Of a stretch of DNA of 64,000 bases, positions 37,045-46,157 are shown in pieces; position 1 is the stretch's first letter; every line of letters starts with the position of its first letter. Source of the DNA: Vibrio vulnificus NBRC 15645 = ATCC 27562 (GTDB lineage Bacteria > Pseudomonadota > Gammaproteobacteria > Enterobacterales > Vibrionaceae); the NCBI RefSeq assembly GCF_002224265.1, contig NZ_CP012881.1:2294001-2358000 (forward strand). The letters run 5' to 3'. The position numbers and the translations under genes were made by a program. The notes below the pieces were generated by a model. It saw nothing but the letters and a program-made list of their open reading frames with translations. It did no database searches and had not been told where the DNA came from.

Positions 37045-38082
37045 TTATCCTTTTGTAGCCTGTTGTAGATTTAAAAGTGCATTGGCCAGCTCTGGTGATG
37101 GGCTGGAGTGTAGCAGAGGTAGTAGCACCATTCTAAGCTGTGGAAGCATCACTAAGTCGGCAAACAGTTGATTGAACAGGTTTTGATTACCCGTTTGTGC
37201 CAAACGAACCAAAAAGAGCTGTGCGACCTCCGCTTCGGCCAACCAATGCCAAGCGCGACCTGCAATACCAATCAACACTTCCTGATGGCTCAATCTAGGG
37301 CTGGCTAGCAGTGTATTCATCAAGGGTTTCACTTGTGCTTGTTTTGCGCCTGACAGCGCTCGAATCAGCGCGGAGAGCAAAAACAGATCAGGGTGTGGCT
37401 TGGCGATTTCACTTTCAGTGAGCTCAATTAAGCGGGCCGTTAGCTTTTCAGGCAAGGTGACATGCTCTAAAGCTCCGAGCAGAGCATACAATGGCGTTGA
37501 AGGAAGGTGTGTCAGTGCTTTACGTATTAGCACGCCATTTTGCTCTTGATCCAATCGAGCACAGATGTCGGTAATGCCCTGCAAGCCAACGGTTTGCCAG
37601 TTCTCCCAACCCAATTTCCCTTGGAAATAGATTTGGGCGTGTTCGTAATATTGGCTGGTCGGTAACTGCAGTTGTGCGCGCACCAAGCTATGAAACACTG
37701 CCATTTTGTCTTCAGAAGGTTTAAACGTATAAGGATTATTCGCCAACTTTTGTTGCTGTTCCTCACTCATTTCTTGCGATAAACGCGTTCCCATTGCTTC
37801 TACGACAAACTTAATGAAGTTGCCGATGTCGGCTTGTTTCAATAGACCACGCTCATCGAGTTCAAATTTCAAAAACCAAATCCATGGTTGCTTTTGCTCA
37901 TTCCAATACACAATAGCCAAATTGGCTTTACGTTGCAGAGGGTAGGGATAAGGCGCTGAGCCTTTTTCTATCTCGGCAAATTGCGCTTGGCTGATTGGAT
38001 TGATACGACGGCCCAAATCATAAATAGCGTATTGGCAGTCGCTGGCGGTAAGGAGTTGACTGAGAGTGTGTATGGTATCCAT
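37045..38082 (-). CDS. DUF3549 family protein
   Basis: A 345-residue protein without membrane helices or a signal peptide. The N-terminal half has a TIHTLSQLLTASDCQYAIYD opening and several Trp-rich segments; the C-terminal half is leucine-rich and helical. It matches DUF3549, whose function is unknown. It forms a two-gene operon with the DUF3301 gene, divergent from yqcC. Confidence 0.82.
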   Translation of the reverse strand: MDTIHTLSQLLTASDCQYAIYDLGRRINPISQAQFAEIEKGSAPYPYPLQRKANLAIVYWNEQKQPWIWFLKFELDERGLLKQADIGNFIKFVVEAMGTRLSQEMSEEQQQKLANNPYTFKPSEDKMAVFHSLVRAQLQLPTSQYYEHAQIYFQGKLGWENWQTVGLQGITDICARLDQEQNGVLIRKALTHLPSTPLYALLGALEHVTLPEKLTARLIELTESEIAKPHPDLFLLSALIRALSGAKQAQVKPLMNTLLASPRLSHQEVLIGIAGRAWHWLAEAEVAQLFLVRLAQTGNQNLFNQLFADLVMLPQLRMVLLPLLHSSPSPELANALLNLQQATKG

Positions 38083-38161
38083 GAAGCATGTTGTCCTAAC
38101 TTTATTTCTTCAATAAATGGTATCATTCGCGGCTAATTCAAGGTTCGGAATGTAAAGATTA

Positions 38162-38476
38162 ATGACAAACACCTCAACTTTGACGGGATTATTGCGACAA
38201 CTTGAGTTGGAGCTGAAACGTTTAGGCTGGTGGGATGAAATACCCCCAGAGCCTGCCTTGTTGCAAAGCGAAATGCCTTTTGCAGTCGACACGTTAGCGC
38301 CGCAACAATGGTTGCAGTGGATCTTCATCGCTCGCATGCAGCAGATGATGGCACAAGGGGCGTCACTGCCTAAGGGGTTTCTGCTCACCCCTTATTTTGA
38401 AGAAGCTTGGAAAGAACAGCGTGATACACAAACGTTGTTGAGTGTTTTGCGTACGATTGATGAGGTAAGCCAGTAA
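38162..38476 (+). CDS. yqcC: YqcC family protein
   Basis: A 104-residue protein of the YqcC family (LELELKRLGWWDEIPPEPAL and QWLQWIFIARMQQMM segments). In E. coli yqcC directly precedes truC; here the stop overlaps the truC start by one base (TAATG), the same pairing. Function unknown, possibly linked to the pseudouridine synthase. Confidence 0.88.
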   Translation: MTNTSTLTGLLRQLELELKRLGWWDEIPPEPALLQSEMPFAVDTLAPQQWLQWIFIARMQQMMAQGASLPKGFLLTPYFEEAWKEQRDTQTLLSVLRTIDEVSQ

Positions 38477-39213
38477 TGCTGGAGATTGTGTATCAGGATG
38501 ACTATTTTGTGGCCGTGAATAAACCAGCGGGCATGCTTGTGCATCGCAGTTGGCTGGATAAACATGAAACGCAATTTGTAATGCAAACATTGCGCGATCA
38601 AATTGGTCAGCATGTTTTTCCGCTTCATCGCCTGGATCGTCCAACCTCTGGGGTGCTGGTTTTTGCACTGTCCTCTGAAGTTGCATCTCAGGTTATGCCC
38701 ATGTTTGCCGGGCAGGAGATGAGCAAAACCTACCATGCGATTGTGCGCGGCTGGATAGAGGAAGCGGGAGAGTTAGACTACGCGTTGAAGGTCGAACTGG
38801 ACAAGATTGCGGATAAGTTTGCTTCGCAAGAGAAGGAAGCACAAGACGCGATTACGCTCTACAAACCGCTTGCCAAAGTGGAAGTTCCTTATTCAACGGG
38901 CAAATTCCCAACGACCCGCTATGGATTAATGGAGCTCAAGCCGAAAACTGGTCGTAAGCATCAACTTCGTCGCCATATGGCGCATCTTCGTCATCCGATC
39001 GTGGGTGATACCACCCATGGTGACGGCAAACACAATAAGCTGTTCCGTGAAGAGTTTGACGCGCCGAGATTGCTGCTGCACGCCTCTGAACTGAGATTTG
39101 TCCATCCGTATACACAGCAAGAAGTGGTGATTCGAGCAGAGGTCGATAAAGTTTGGCAACAGCTGTTTGAACGTTTTGAGTGGCCGAGCACCTTGCTTAC
39201 CGCAAGCCACTAA
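38476..39213 (+). CDS. truC: tRNA pseudouridine(65) synthase TruC
   Basis: A 245-residue RluA/TruC-family pseudouridine synthase. The catalytic motif HRLDRPTSG has the nucleophilic aspartate, and the KPAGMLVHRS and RKHQLRRHMAHLRHPIVGDTTHG motifs confirm the family. It modifies U65 of tRNA-Ile and tRNA-Asp in E. coli. Translationally coupled to yqcC. Confidence 0.92.
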   Translation: MLEIVYQDDYFVAVNKPAGMLVHRSWLDKHETQFVMQTLRDQIGQHVFPLHRLDRPTSGVLVFALSSEVASQVMPMFAGQEMSKTYHAIVRGWIEEAGELDYALKVELDKIADKFASQEKEAQDAITLYKPLAKVEVPYSTGKFPTTRYGLMELKPKTGRKHQLRRHMAHLRHPIVGDTTHGDGKHNKLFREEFDAPRLLLHASELRFVHPYTQQEVVIRAEVDKVWQQLFERFEWPSTLLTASH

Positions 39214-39240
39214 CGCATTCATATTGGGTGAGCACAGTAA

Positions 39241-39267
39241 AAAGGGTTGATGTCCTATCAACCCTTT
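39241..39267. terminator. Terminator between convergent truC and yaeH-like gene
   Basis: An 11-bp stem AAAGGGTTGAT/ATCAACCCTTT with a 5-nt loop. The minus-strand side is followed by T5, so it serves yaeH best and probably truC as well. Confidence 0.8.
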
Positions 39268-39306
39268 GTCATTTATGCAGTTTTAAACCAATGAGGCGAG
39301 CTTCGC

Positions 39307-39690
39307 TTATTTGAGTTTTTCGAGATCCGCTTCAATTTCGGCAATTTTGCTCGCCACCACTTTCTCAAGATGCTTCAGATCGGTGAGGATCTTTTGTTTG
39401 ATATCCACATCTTCTTGTTTGGGGGGCTTGGTGATTTTATTGAGCTCATCAATGACTAAGGTGAGGTTGCGATTAATTTCTGTGACTTCTTTATATTGAT
39501 GACTACCGCTATCAACCAGGACATTTTTGACTTGTCGTGGATACTTGAATTTCACGCTTTTGGCAAAAAACTCGCCTTTTTGCTTGTGGAAATAGATTTT
39601 TAATACGTCTTTGTGTGCTTCCTGACGGAGCGAGTAGCGTTCAATCTGGCTAGGATCATGAATACCCAGTCCAGTGAGGTGTGGATACAT
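39307..39690 (-). CDS. yaeH: UPF0325/YaeH family protein (DUF3461)
   Basis: A 127-residue protein matching YaeH ([49 protein letters not shown] end). The C-terminal third is coiled-coil-like. In E. coli yaeH lies in the same map-glnD-dapD neighbourhood, and it is close to glnD here, so the context is conserved. Function unknown. Confidence 0.9.
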   Translation of the reverse strand: MYPHLTGLGIHDPSQIERYSLRQEAHKDVLKIYFHKQKGEFFAKSVKFKYPRQVKNVLVDSGSHQYKEVTEINRNLTLVIDELNKITKPPKQEDVDIKQKILTDLKHLEKVVASKIAEIEADLEKLK

Positions 39691-39814
39691 AAGCGACCTC
39701 TATTTAGGTATGACTGTTAAGATTCAATGTAGCAGTCAAATCATGTGGTAGATAGCTGATAATCCGACCAATTGACTAAGTTGTGCACGAGATCGCGCTC
39801 GGTATCCTTGGTGC

Positions 39815-39847
39815 AAAAATCCCTCAGCAGAGCATGCTGAGGGATTT
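39815..39847 (-). terminator. Terminator after glnD
   Basis: A 13-bp stem AAATCCCTCAGCA/TGCTGAGGGATTT with a GAGCA loop and a T5 run on the minus strand. Confidence 0.9.
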
Positions 39848-39873
39848 ATCAAAAGCAGAATTTTATGATGAGC

Positions 39874-42495
39874 TTAAGGGGCGAGTTCGGCGATGTTGTA
39901 AATCAGTTTTTCGCGTAACTGGACTTCTTGCTCTTCGCTGAGTCGTCCGCCATTCTCACTCGTCAGAATAAATAAGTCTTCCGCTCGTTCACCTATCGTG
40001 GTGATTTTTGCCCCATGTAAGTTGAATCCCATATCAGCGAAGGTCGCGCCTGTAATCGCAAGTAGCCCTGGAGTATCGAGCGCCACCAGTTCCATCAAGG
40101 TGCGTTTTTTACTCTTCGTGGGTAGGAAATCCACTTTGGTTTTCACTTTGAAATGTTGCAACTTATAAGGCGTGCGACGGGTTTTAACTTTGGTGGGACG
40201 ACCATCAGTTAGCACGTGCATCAGATGCTTGATGACCGCTTTGTGATTGTCGACGTCGATTGCTTGGCCGTGTTGGTCGAGTACCATAAAGGTATCCAGT
40301 ACGTAACCGTCTTTGCTGCTCATGATCTGTGCGTCATGCACGTTAAAATTACGACGGTCTAGCTCTGCCACCACGGTGGCAAATAGCGCATGTTGATCTT
40401 TGGTGTAGACAAAAACCTCGGTGCCGCCACGAGTGGCCTTTTTACTCATGAGCACTAAAGGCTGCTCAGGGTTGTCCATACGCAGAATATGTTCGCAATG
40501 CCAGGCGATCTGTTTATGAGTGTGGCGCAGGAAATAATCCGCTTTGAAACGTTGCCACAATACTTCGATTTCTCGAGCGGTAAAGCCTTCTTTACGCAGT
40601 AAAGCTGAAGCAAGCTGTTGGTTGTGACGAATACGCTCACGCACGTCGACTGGATTTTCTAATCCACGTCGTAAGGCTCTTTGGGTGGAATAAAACAGCT
40701 CCGCTAGCAAGGTGCGTTTCCAACTGTTCCAAAGCTCTGGGTTGGTGGCACAAATGTCTGCGACGGTGAGGCAAACCAAGTATTCCAAACGTTCTTCATC
40801 GCGCACTTGTTTGGCAAACTCAGTGATCACCTCGGGGTCATAAATGTCGCGACGCTGAGCCGTGACCGACATCAGCAGATGGTGTCGCACCAGCCAAGAA
40901 ACCAGTTTGGCTTCGGGCTTGGAAAGACCGTGTTCAATACAGAAATCGTACGCTTCCTTCTCGCCAATTTCTGAGTGATCGCCGCCACGTCCTTTGCCGA
41001 TGTCATGAAAAATCGCGGCAAGAATCAATAACTCTTTCTTTTGCAGCCTTGGATAAAGCTCACAACAGATGGGGTGTTTGTCGTGATTCTTCGCATAACT
41101 AAAGGTGTTAATGTGATTGAGCAGTCGCACACTATGTTCATCCACGGTATAGACGTGGAAAAGGTCAAATTGCATCTGCCCGACAATCTGACTCCATTGA
41201 GGCAAATAAGCGGCGAGTACCCCAAGCTTATGCATTAAGCTAAAGGCTCGATGAAGTGCATTCGGGTGACGAACCAGCTGCATAAATTTTTCACGCGCTT
41301 CCGGAATGGTATGAAGAAATTTGTTCAAACGGCGGCGAGCGGTGCGCAATTGGCGTAGCGTTGGCGGGCTGACACTGTCGATGGTGGAATCGTTGGCGAT
41401 GTGCAAAAACATATCAAGAATGGTTTCTGGACGTGCTTGGAACAATGCTGGTTTACGCGCCTCGATTAAACGGCCTCGGCGTTGAAAATCTTCATTGATG
41501 ATGATCGCTGGCTCGGTTTCCCCGCCGTTAATGATGGCTTGGTCAAACAGCTTGAGCAGCATCTTATTGAGCTCCGCAACACGGCGTAGTGTGCGGTAGA
41601 ACTCCTTCATCATCATTTCAATGCCGCGGTTTCCTTCACCTTTAAAGCCCAAATGTTCAGCGACCTGTATTTGATGGGCGAAGGTCAATCGATTGTCATA
41701 ACGTTTTAGCTCGATGTGTAGCGCAAAACGCACTCGCCATAGAAAATCTTGGCATTCAACCAGTTCGCGATACTCGGCATCGGTCAGAAAACCATAGCGG
41801 CTCATTTCAAGCAGCGAAGTGGCACCAAAATGACGACGCGCTACCCAACTTAAGGTATGAATGTCGCGTAATCCACCCGGTGTCGATTTTATGTCGGGCT
41901 CCAAATTGTAAGTGGTATCGTGATAACGAGCATGGCGATCGCGCTGCTCTTGAATCTTGGCACGGTAGAAGGTCTCACTGGGCCAGAAGGAGTCAGAGAG
42001 CACCACTTTTTTCAAATCTTGGAAGGTGTTTTCACTGCCGCACAACAATCGAGCTTCCTGCAGGTTAGTGGCGACGGTCAAATCTTCACGGCCTATTGCT
42101 GCGCACTCTTCAACCGTACGGACAGCATGACCCACTTCTAAGCGCAAATCCCAAAGTAAAGTGATGAACTCGCTCAGTTTGGCCTCTAACTCGCTGGGTA
42201 GTTTGTGTTTAGAGAGCACCAGTATATCGATGTCGGATAGCGGGTGAAGCTCACCTCGGCCATATCCCCCTACCGCGACCAAGGAAATATTGTGAATTTC
42301 GCTAAACCCGTAGTAGCGCCAAAGACGGGTCAATAGCAGATCCATGTATTCCGCGCGTGAGAGCACTAAGTCTGTCACCGGATGATGGTTAAGAAACGCT
42401 TGTTTCTGCTCATTGGCAAAAAGATCGAGCTGTGATTTAAGTTGGGCAACCGTCAGTTGTTCGTCATTGAAGGTGAGTGGAGATTGAAAAGCCAT
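39874..42495 (-). CDS. glnD: PII uridylyltransferase/uridylyl-removing enzyme GlnD
   Basis: An 873-residue sensor of glutamine status that uridylylates and deuridylylates PII proteins. The nucleotidyltransferase domain has GGYGRGELHPLSDIDIL with the catalytic G-D-D signature (about 75-92). The HD domain has FHDIGKGRGGDHSE in the middle. Two C-terminal ACT domains bind glutamine (about 695-873). It normally follows map in one operon; here an IS element is inserted between them, so expression may now depend on a promoter other than the map one. Confidence 0.96.
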   Translation of the reverse strand: MAFQSPLTFNDEQLTVAQLKSQLDLFANEQKQAFLNHHPVTDLVLSRAEYMDLLLTRLWRYYGFSEIHNISLVAVGGYGRGELHPLSDIDILVLSKHKLPSELEAKLSEFITLLWDLRLEVGHAVRTVEECAAIGREDLTVATNLQEARLLCGSENTFQDLKKVVLSDSFWPSETFYRAKIQEQRDRHARYHDTTYNLEPDIKSTPGGLRDIHTLSWVARRHFGATSLLEMSRYGFLTDAEYRELVECQDFLWRVRFALHIELKRYDNRLTFAHQIQVAEHLGFKGEGNRGIEMMMKEFYRTLRRVAELNKMLLKLFDQAIINGGETEPAIIINEDFQRRGRLIEARKPALFQARPETILDMFLHIANDSTIDSVSPPTLRQLRTARRRLNKFLHTIPEAREKFMQLVRHPNALHRAFSLMHKLGVLAAYLPQWSQIVGQMQFDLFHVYTVDEHSVRLLNHINTFSYAKNHDKHPICCELYPRLQKKELLILAAIFHDIGKGRGGDHSEIGEKEAYDFCIEHGLSKPEAKLVSWLVRHHLLMSVTAQRRDIYDPEVITEFAKQVRDEERLEYLVCLTVADICATNPELWNSWKRTLLAELFYSTQRALRRGLENPVDVRERIRHNQQLASALLRKEGFTAREIEVLWQRFKADYFLRHTHKQIAWHCEHILRMDNPEQPLVLMSKKATRGGTEVFVYTKDQHALFATVVAELDRRNFNVHDAQIMSSKDGYVLDTFMVLDQHGQAIDVDNHKAVIKHLMHVLTDGRPTKVKTRRTPYKLQHFKVKTKVDFLPTKSKKRTLMELVALDTPGLLAITGATFADMGFNLHGAKITTIGERAEDLFILTSENGGRLSEEQEVQLREKLIYNIAELAP

Positions 42496-42563
42496 AGTTT
42501 GCTATCCGTGCAATCGTTATCTGCTAATGAATGTAACAGAGTTGCGACTGATAAAAAATATCC

Positions 42564-42573
42564 CCGCATAGGC
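42564..42573. repeat. Left 10-bp target-site duplication of the IS4-family element
   Basis: CCGCATAGGC lies directly before the left inverted repeat and is identical to 44006-44015. Rejoining the flanks gives TCCCCGC-ATAG-GCGGGGA, a REP-like hairpin. Confidence 0.9.
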
Positions 42574-42624
42574 GCAATGTAGATCAGATAAGGATCGGTT
42601 GACCGATCCTTCTGATGAGAGACA

Positions 42625-42657
42625 ATCGGAAACCTGTTTATAGGTTTCCGATTTTTT
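42625..42657 (+). terminator. Terminator-like hairpin masking the transposase ribosome-binding site
   Basis: A perfect 11-bp stem ATCGGAAACCT/AGGTTTCCGAT with a 6-nt loop is followed by a T run that abuts the transposase ATG. The only AGG near the start is inside the 3' arm (42642-42644), so the hairpin would both terminate external transcripts and sequester the ribosome-binding site. Similar protection against read-through is known for IS10-type elements. Confidence 0.75.
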
Positions 42658-43995
42658 ATGTCTATCCAAAACTATTTTGCTGACTTTCTTGAAGAGAGTC
42701 CTGTTGATGTCGCTCAGCTAACCACCTTCTCCGAGCATATTCCTGATGAGTGGGTTGCTAAAGCGGCAACACTTTCCGATAAAGCGACAATTCGTCGACG
42801 TCGTTTACCTAGTGATATGGTTCTTTGGCTTATTGTTGGAATGGCGTTTTTCCGCAATGAGTCTATTGCAGAAGTCGCACGGCGAATGAATGTCTGTGCC
42901 GAGGGCTTAGCCGATGAGGAACTGCTAGCTAAAAGTGCTTTAACGCAAGCAAGGCAACGCCTTGGTAAAGCGGCTCCAGAATGGTTGTTTAGACAATGCA
43001 GTCACACATGGGGTCTAGAGCGTTACCCCGAGGATACTTGGCAAGGCTTACAAGTCTTCGCTATTGATGGGGCTCTTTTTCGAACCGCTGATACATCAGA
43101 ACTAAGAGAACATTTTGGGTCAGGTAATACATCCAGCGAGAGGCAGACACCTCATCCAGTACTTAGGGTGGTGACCATGATGAATGTTCGCTCACATGTC
43201 ATTGTAGACGCAGCTATAAGCCCCTATCGTCGTGGTGAAATACCACTTGCAATGCCCTTTATTGACTCTCTACCTGATAACTCAGTGACTTTACTAGATA
43301 AGGGGTTTTATGGCGCAGACTTACTTCTTTCTCTCCAAAATAGTGGCTCCAACAGGCATTGGTTGTTACCAGCGAAGAAAGGGGTGAAATTCAGACTTCT
43401 GGACGATGAAGAGAGCGACGACATGTTGGTAGAAATGAAAGTCTCTCCACAGGCTCGCAAGAAAAATCCTAACCTACCTGAAAAATGGCAAGTCAGAGCC
43501 GTTACTTATCAAGTACAAGGTAAGCACAAAACAGTGTTTACGTCTTTGCCTAGGGAAGAGTACGATGCGGAATCAGTAGCCGAGCTTTACCATGAGAGAT
43601 GGGAAATTGAGTTAGGGTACAGAGACATAAAAAGTTCGATGCAGCACAACGCGTTAGTGCTGAGGAGTAAGACGGTCGAGCTTGTCTATCAAGAGTTATG
43701 GGGGCTGTTGCTTGGTTATAACTTGGTAAGACGAGAAGCCAGTCAAGCGGCCGTAGCACATGGTCGAATGGCCAATGAAATCAGTTTTAAATACGCTTGT
43801 CAGTTCATCGCTAGTCAACTGAAAGTAATGAGCAAAGCGGTATCTCCAGGTAATACACCGAAGCGTCTAAAAAGTCTGCGCGGAGACTTATCCATCCTTT
43901 TTATAGACAAACGCCCTAAGCCAAATCGGCCTAGGGCGGTAAAAATATCAAAGACCCGATATCCTGTTAATCGCAAGGCAGCTCCTCTTAAGTGA
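42658..43995 (+). CDS. IS4-family transposase (DDE)
   Basis: A 445-residue DDE transposase. The IS4 C-terminal signature Y-2-R-3-E-6-K is intact in YHERWEIELGYRDIK, giving the catalytic Glu; the earlier aspartates lie in FAIDGALF and LLDKGFYGADLL. An N-terminal IS4-type domain (residues about 18-110) precedes the RNase H fold. The frame is complete, so the element is potentially active. A stable hairpin CGCCCTA...TAGGGCG occupies the 3' coding end (43912-43938). Confidence 0.93.
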   Translation: MSIQNYFADFLEESPVDVAQLTTFSEHIPDEWVAKAATLSDKATIRRRRLPSDMVLWLIVGMAFFRNESIAEVARRMNVCAEGLADEELLAKSALTQARQRLGKAAPEWLFRQCSHTWGLERYPEDTWQGLQVFAIDGALFRTADTSELREHFGSGNTSSERQTPHPVLRVVTMMNVRSHVIVDAAISPYRRGEIPLAMPFIDSLPDNSVTLLDKGFYGADLLLSLQNSGSNRHWLLPAKKGVKFRLLDDEESDDMLVEMKVSPQARKKNPNLPEKWQVRAVTYQVQGKHKTVFTSLPREEYDAESVAELYHERWEIELGYRDIKSSMQHNALVLRSKTVELVYQELWGLLLGYNLVRREASQAAVAHGRMANEISFKYACQFIASQLKVMSKAVSPGNTPKRLKSLRGDLSILFIDKRPKPNRPRAVKISKTRYPVNRKAAPLK

Positions 43996-44005
43996 ACTAC
44001 ATTGC

Positions 44006-44015
44006 CCGCATAGGC
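44006..44015. repeat. Right 10-bp target-site duplication of the IS4-family element
   Basis: CCGCATAGGC follows the right inverted repeat directly, identical to 42564-42573. The remaining half-stem GCGGGGAT continues the interrupted REP-like palindrome. Confidence 0.9.
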
Positions 44016-44046
44016 GGGGATAGAAAAACGAAATGATCCGATGGGA

Positions 44047-44925
44047 TTAGATATTCTTCATAAGGCGAGGGATGGATTCTTCACTGCGCAGAGTGAGCAC
44101 TTCACAACCGTCTTTAGTGACGAGAATCGTGTGTTCCCACTGTGCTGAATTTTTACCGTCACCAGTGTAAACCGTCCAATCATCTTCAGCATCGACAGTA
44201 CAACCGAATTTACCTGCATTGATCATCGGCTCGATAGTAAAACACATGCCTTCTTTTAACACACGACGATCGCTATTGCGGTAATGAACGACTTGAGGTT
44301 CTTCGTGGAACTCATCACCAATGCCGTGACCACAGAAATCTTTCACAATAGAGAACTTATTGCGTGGGTTGTTTTTATTATTGTCTTTGATGTATTTCTC
44401 GATCGCGGTACCAATATCACCCACGGTCGCACCCGGTTTGACTTGACGCATACCAATGTACAGGGCCTCTTGCGCCACCATGCATAGGCGTTTGTTGGCT
44501 GGAGAAACATCGCCAACGAGGAACATTTTTGATGTATCACCGTGGAAACCTTGAGGACGAAGCGAGAGATCGGCCTTCTCGTCATCAGGAATGATCACCG
44601 TGATATCAACGTTAACGATGTCGCCATTTTTCAAAATCGCAGGTTTCATTTGGCCGTTGCTGCCGATTTCATCTTTTGATGCTGGAATGCCGTGACAAAC
44701 AATGTGGTTGATTGACGTGCAAATCGATTTAGGAAAACCGTGGTAATCCAATGGCGCAGAGTAAGCACCTTTTTCTAGAGCGTAATCGTGACAAATCTGA
44801 TTCAGTTCATCCGTTGTTACCCCTTCCTTGATGTATGGCTCAATCATTTCCAGGATTTCTGCGGCCAGTTTACCGGCAATTCTCATGCGCTCAATTTGCT
44901 GAGTAGTTTTAATCTTAATTGACAT
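44047..44925 (-). CDS. map: Methionine aminopeptidase, type I, with insertions near the active site
   Basis: A 292-residue enzyme removing N-terminal methionine from nascent proteins. The metal ligands are visible: Asp107 (VNVDIT), Asp130 (HGDTSKMF), the His in FCGHGIG, the Glu in TIEPM and the Glu in QWEHTI; His78 is in the substrate pocket (CHGIPAS). It is about 28 residues longer than E. coli Map (264). The two Asp ligands are 23 residues apart rather than 11, and a second insertion follows CHGIPAS. It normally heads map-glnD and is divergent from rpsB. Confidence 0.94.
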   Translation of the reverse strand: MSIKIKTTQQIERMRIAGKLAAEILEMIEPYIKEGVTTDELNQICHDYALEKGAYSAPLDYHGFPKSICTSINHIVCHGIPASKDEIGSNGQMKPAILKNGDIVNVDITVIIPDDEKADLSLRPQGFHGDTSKMFLVGDVSPANKRLCMVAQEALYIGMRQVKPGATVGDIGTAIEKYIKDNNKNNPRNKFSIVKDFCGHGIGDEFHEEPQVVHYRNSDRRVLKEGMCFTIEPMINAGKFGCTVDAEDDWTVYTGDGKNSAQWEHTILVTKDGCEVLTLRSEESIPRLMKNI

Positions 44926-45085
44926 TGGCTTTCTCTACTTAATTCGGGGGCACATCAGAGTGTGCTGATGCGGCATTCTAACAGGAAGAAATGAGAATGT
45001 GTATTTGTCTGAAAAACGAGAGCCTATCCAGGGCTATTTTTTATGGGTTGCATTCGTTTGGCTTCATGGCTAAATGCATTTTTTT

Positions 45086-45115
45086 TTGCCTTCAATGGGC
45101 AAAATATGGTATAAA
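45086..45115 (+). promoter_or_regulatory. Predicted rpsB-tsf promoter with GC-rich discriminator
   Basis: TTGCCT (45086-45091) and TATAAA (45110-45115) are spaced 18 bp apart and followed by GCGCGCC, a GC-rich discriminator typical of stringently controlled ribosomal promoters. The start would be near 45122. Confidence 0.75.
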
Positions 45116-45214
45116 GCGCGCCGGAAATGAGGACTGTTCTCTTCGTTAAGAGAAACTTAATGGCGAAGCAGGCTTCTTCCAAAAACACTTTTTCTTTAAA
45201 TCACACACATTCCG

Positions 45215-45298
45215 ACACATGTTCCGGGGTGCCCAGCGATTAGGCTAGGGTCGGATACATGGGGGATGTGGAGGCCTAACCCCATAGAGGATTTTAAA
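45215..45298 (+). ncRNA. Structured rpsB leader (S2 autoregulatory/t44-like)
   Basis: The GC-rich leader with GTTCCGGGGTGCCCAGCG, GGGTCGGATACATGGGGGATG and GGCCTAACCCC resembles the conserved rpsB 5' leader described in gammaproteobacteria (t44-like), used by S2 to repress its own translation. The in-frame extension of rpsB to 45266 lies in this leader and is not the real start. Recognised by resemblance only. Confidence 0.7.
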
Positions 45299-46027
45299 AT
45301 GGCAACTGTATCAATGCGCGATATGCTGAAAGCGGGTGTACACTTCGGTCACCAAACTCGTTACTGGAACCCAAAAATGAAGCCATTCATCTTTGGCGCT
45401 CGTAACCGCGTTCACATCATCAACCTAGAAAAAACTGTACCAATGTTCAACGAAGCTCTAGCTGAGCTAGTTAAAGTTGGCGAGAAAAAAGGTAAAGTTC
45501 TTTTCGTAGGTACTAAGCGCGCTGCATCTGAAGCTGTTAAAGAAGCTGCAATCGCAAGCAACCAGTACTACGTAAACAACCGTTGGTTGGGTGGTATGCT
45601 GACTAACTACAAAACTGTTCGTCAGTCAATCAAACGTCTAAAAGAGCTTGAAGTTCAGTCTACTGACGGTACTTTCGACAAGCTTACTAAGAAAGAAGCT
45701 CTAATGCGCACTCGCGAAATGGAGAAGCTAGAGAAGTCTCTTGGTGGTATCAAAGATATGGGTGGTCTTCCAGACGCTCTATTCGTAATCGATGCTGATC
45801 ACGAGCACATTGCTATCAAAGAAGCGAACAACCTGGGCATTCCAGTATTCGCAGTAGTTGATACAAACTCTAACCCAGACGGCGTTGATTACATCATCCC
45901 AGGTAACGATGACGCTATCCGTGCAGTTCAACTATACCTGAACGCTGCGGCATCTTCTCTAACTGAAGGCCGTAACAAAGACGTTGCAGCTGTAGCTGAG
46001 AAAGACGGTTTCGTAGAAGCTGAATAA
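45299..46027 (+). CDS. rpsB: 30S ribosomal protein S2
   Basis: A 242-residue S2 protein beginning [27 protein letters not shown] (excerpted here in part only: [13 protein letters not shown]), with the [13 protein letters not shown] and [12 protein letters not shown] motifs. The start at 45299 is the family start and follows AGAGGAT. It is the first gene of rpsB-tsf, with an attenuator-like terminator between the two. Confidence 0.97.
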   Translation: MATVSMRDMLKAGVHFGHQTRYWNPKMKPFIFGARNRVHIINLEKTVPMFNEALAELVKVGEKKGKVLFVGTKRAASEAVKEAAIASNQYYVNNRWLGGMLTNYKTVRQSIKRLKELEVQSTDGTFDKLTKKEALMRTREMEKLEKSLGGIKDMGGLPDALFVIDADHEHIAIKEANNLGIPVFAVVDTNSNPDGVDYIIPGNDDAIRAVQLYLNAAASSLTEGRNKDVAAVAEKDGFVEAE

Positions 46028-46094
46028 TCGCGGCTCTGTGTCACACTTAGTCCATGTGCAACCTGTTTGTCGCATAAACTAAGTTATAGTTAGC

Positions 46095-46127
46095 ATCAGG
46101 GGCCGAAATACTGGCCCCTGATTTTTA
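46095..46127 (+). terminator. Terminator/attenuator between rpsB and tsf
   Basis: A perfect 10-bp stem ATCAGGGGCC/GGCCCCTGAT with an 8-nt loop and a T5 run. It allows partial read-through, setting tsf below rpsB as known for other Enterobacteria and Vibrio. Confidence 0.88.
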
Positions 46128-46157
46128 CCGTATCCAGAATTAACTGAGGAATAGAGA

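Larger units (their letters stand above)
42574..44005 (+). mobile_element. Complete IS4-family insertion sequence, about 1432 bp
   Basis: The element is bounded by imperfect inverted repeats (GCAATGTAGATCAGATAAG on the left; GCAATGTAGTTCACTTAAG as complement on the right) and flanked by the 10-bp duplication CCGCATAGGC. It carries one intact transposase. The left end has a palindrome AAGGATCGGT/ACCGATCCTT at 42590-42611 and a second hairpin before the transposase. It sits between map and glnD. The sharp ends and exact duplication suggest a recent insertion. Confidence 0.92.

Noticed and set aside
43912..43938. Hairpin CGCCCTA/TAGGGCG as terminator of the IS element
   Set aside because: It lies inside the transposase coding region and has no downstream T run on the plus strand.
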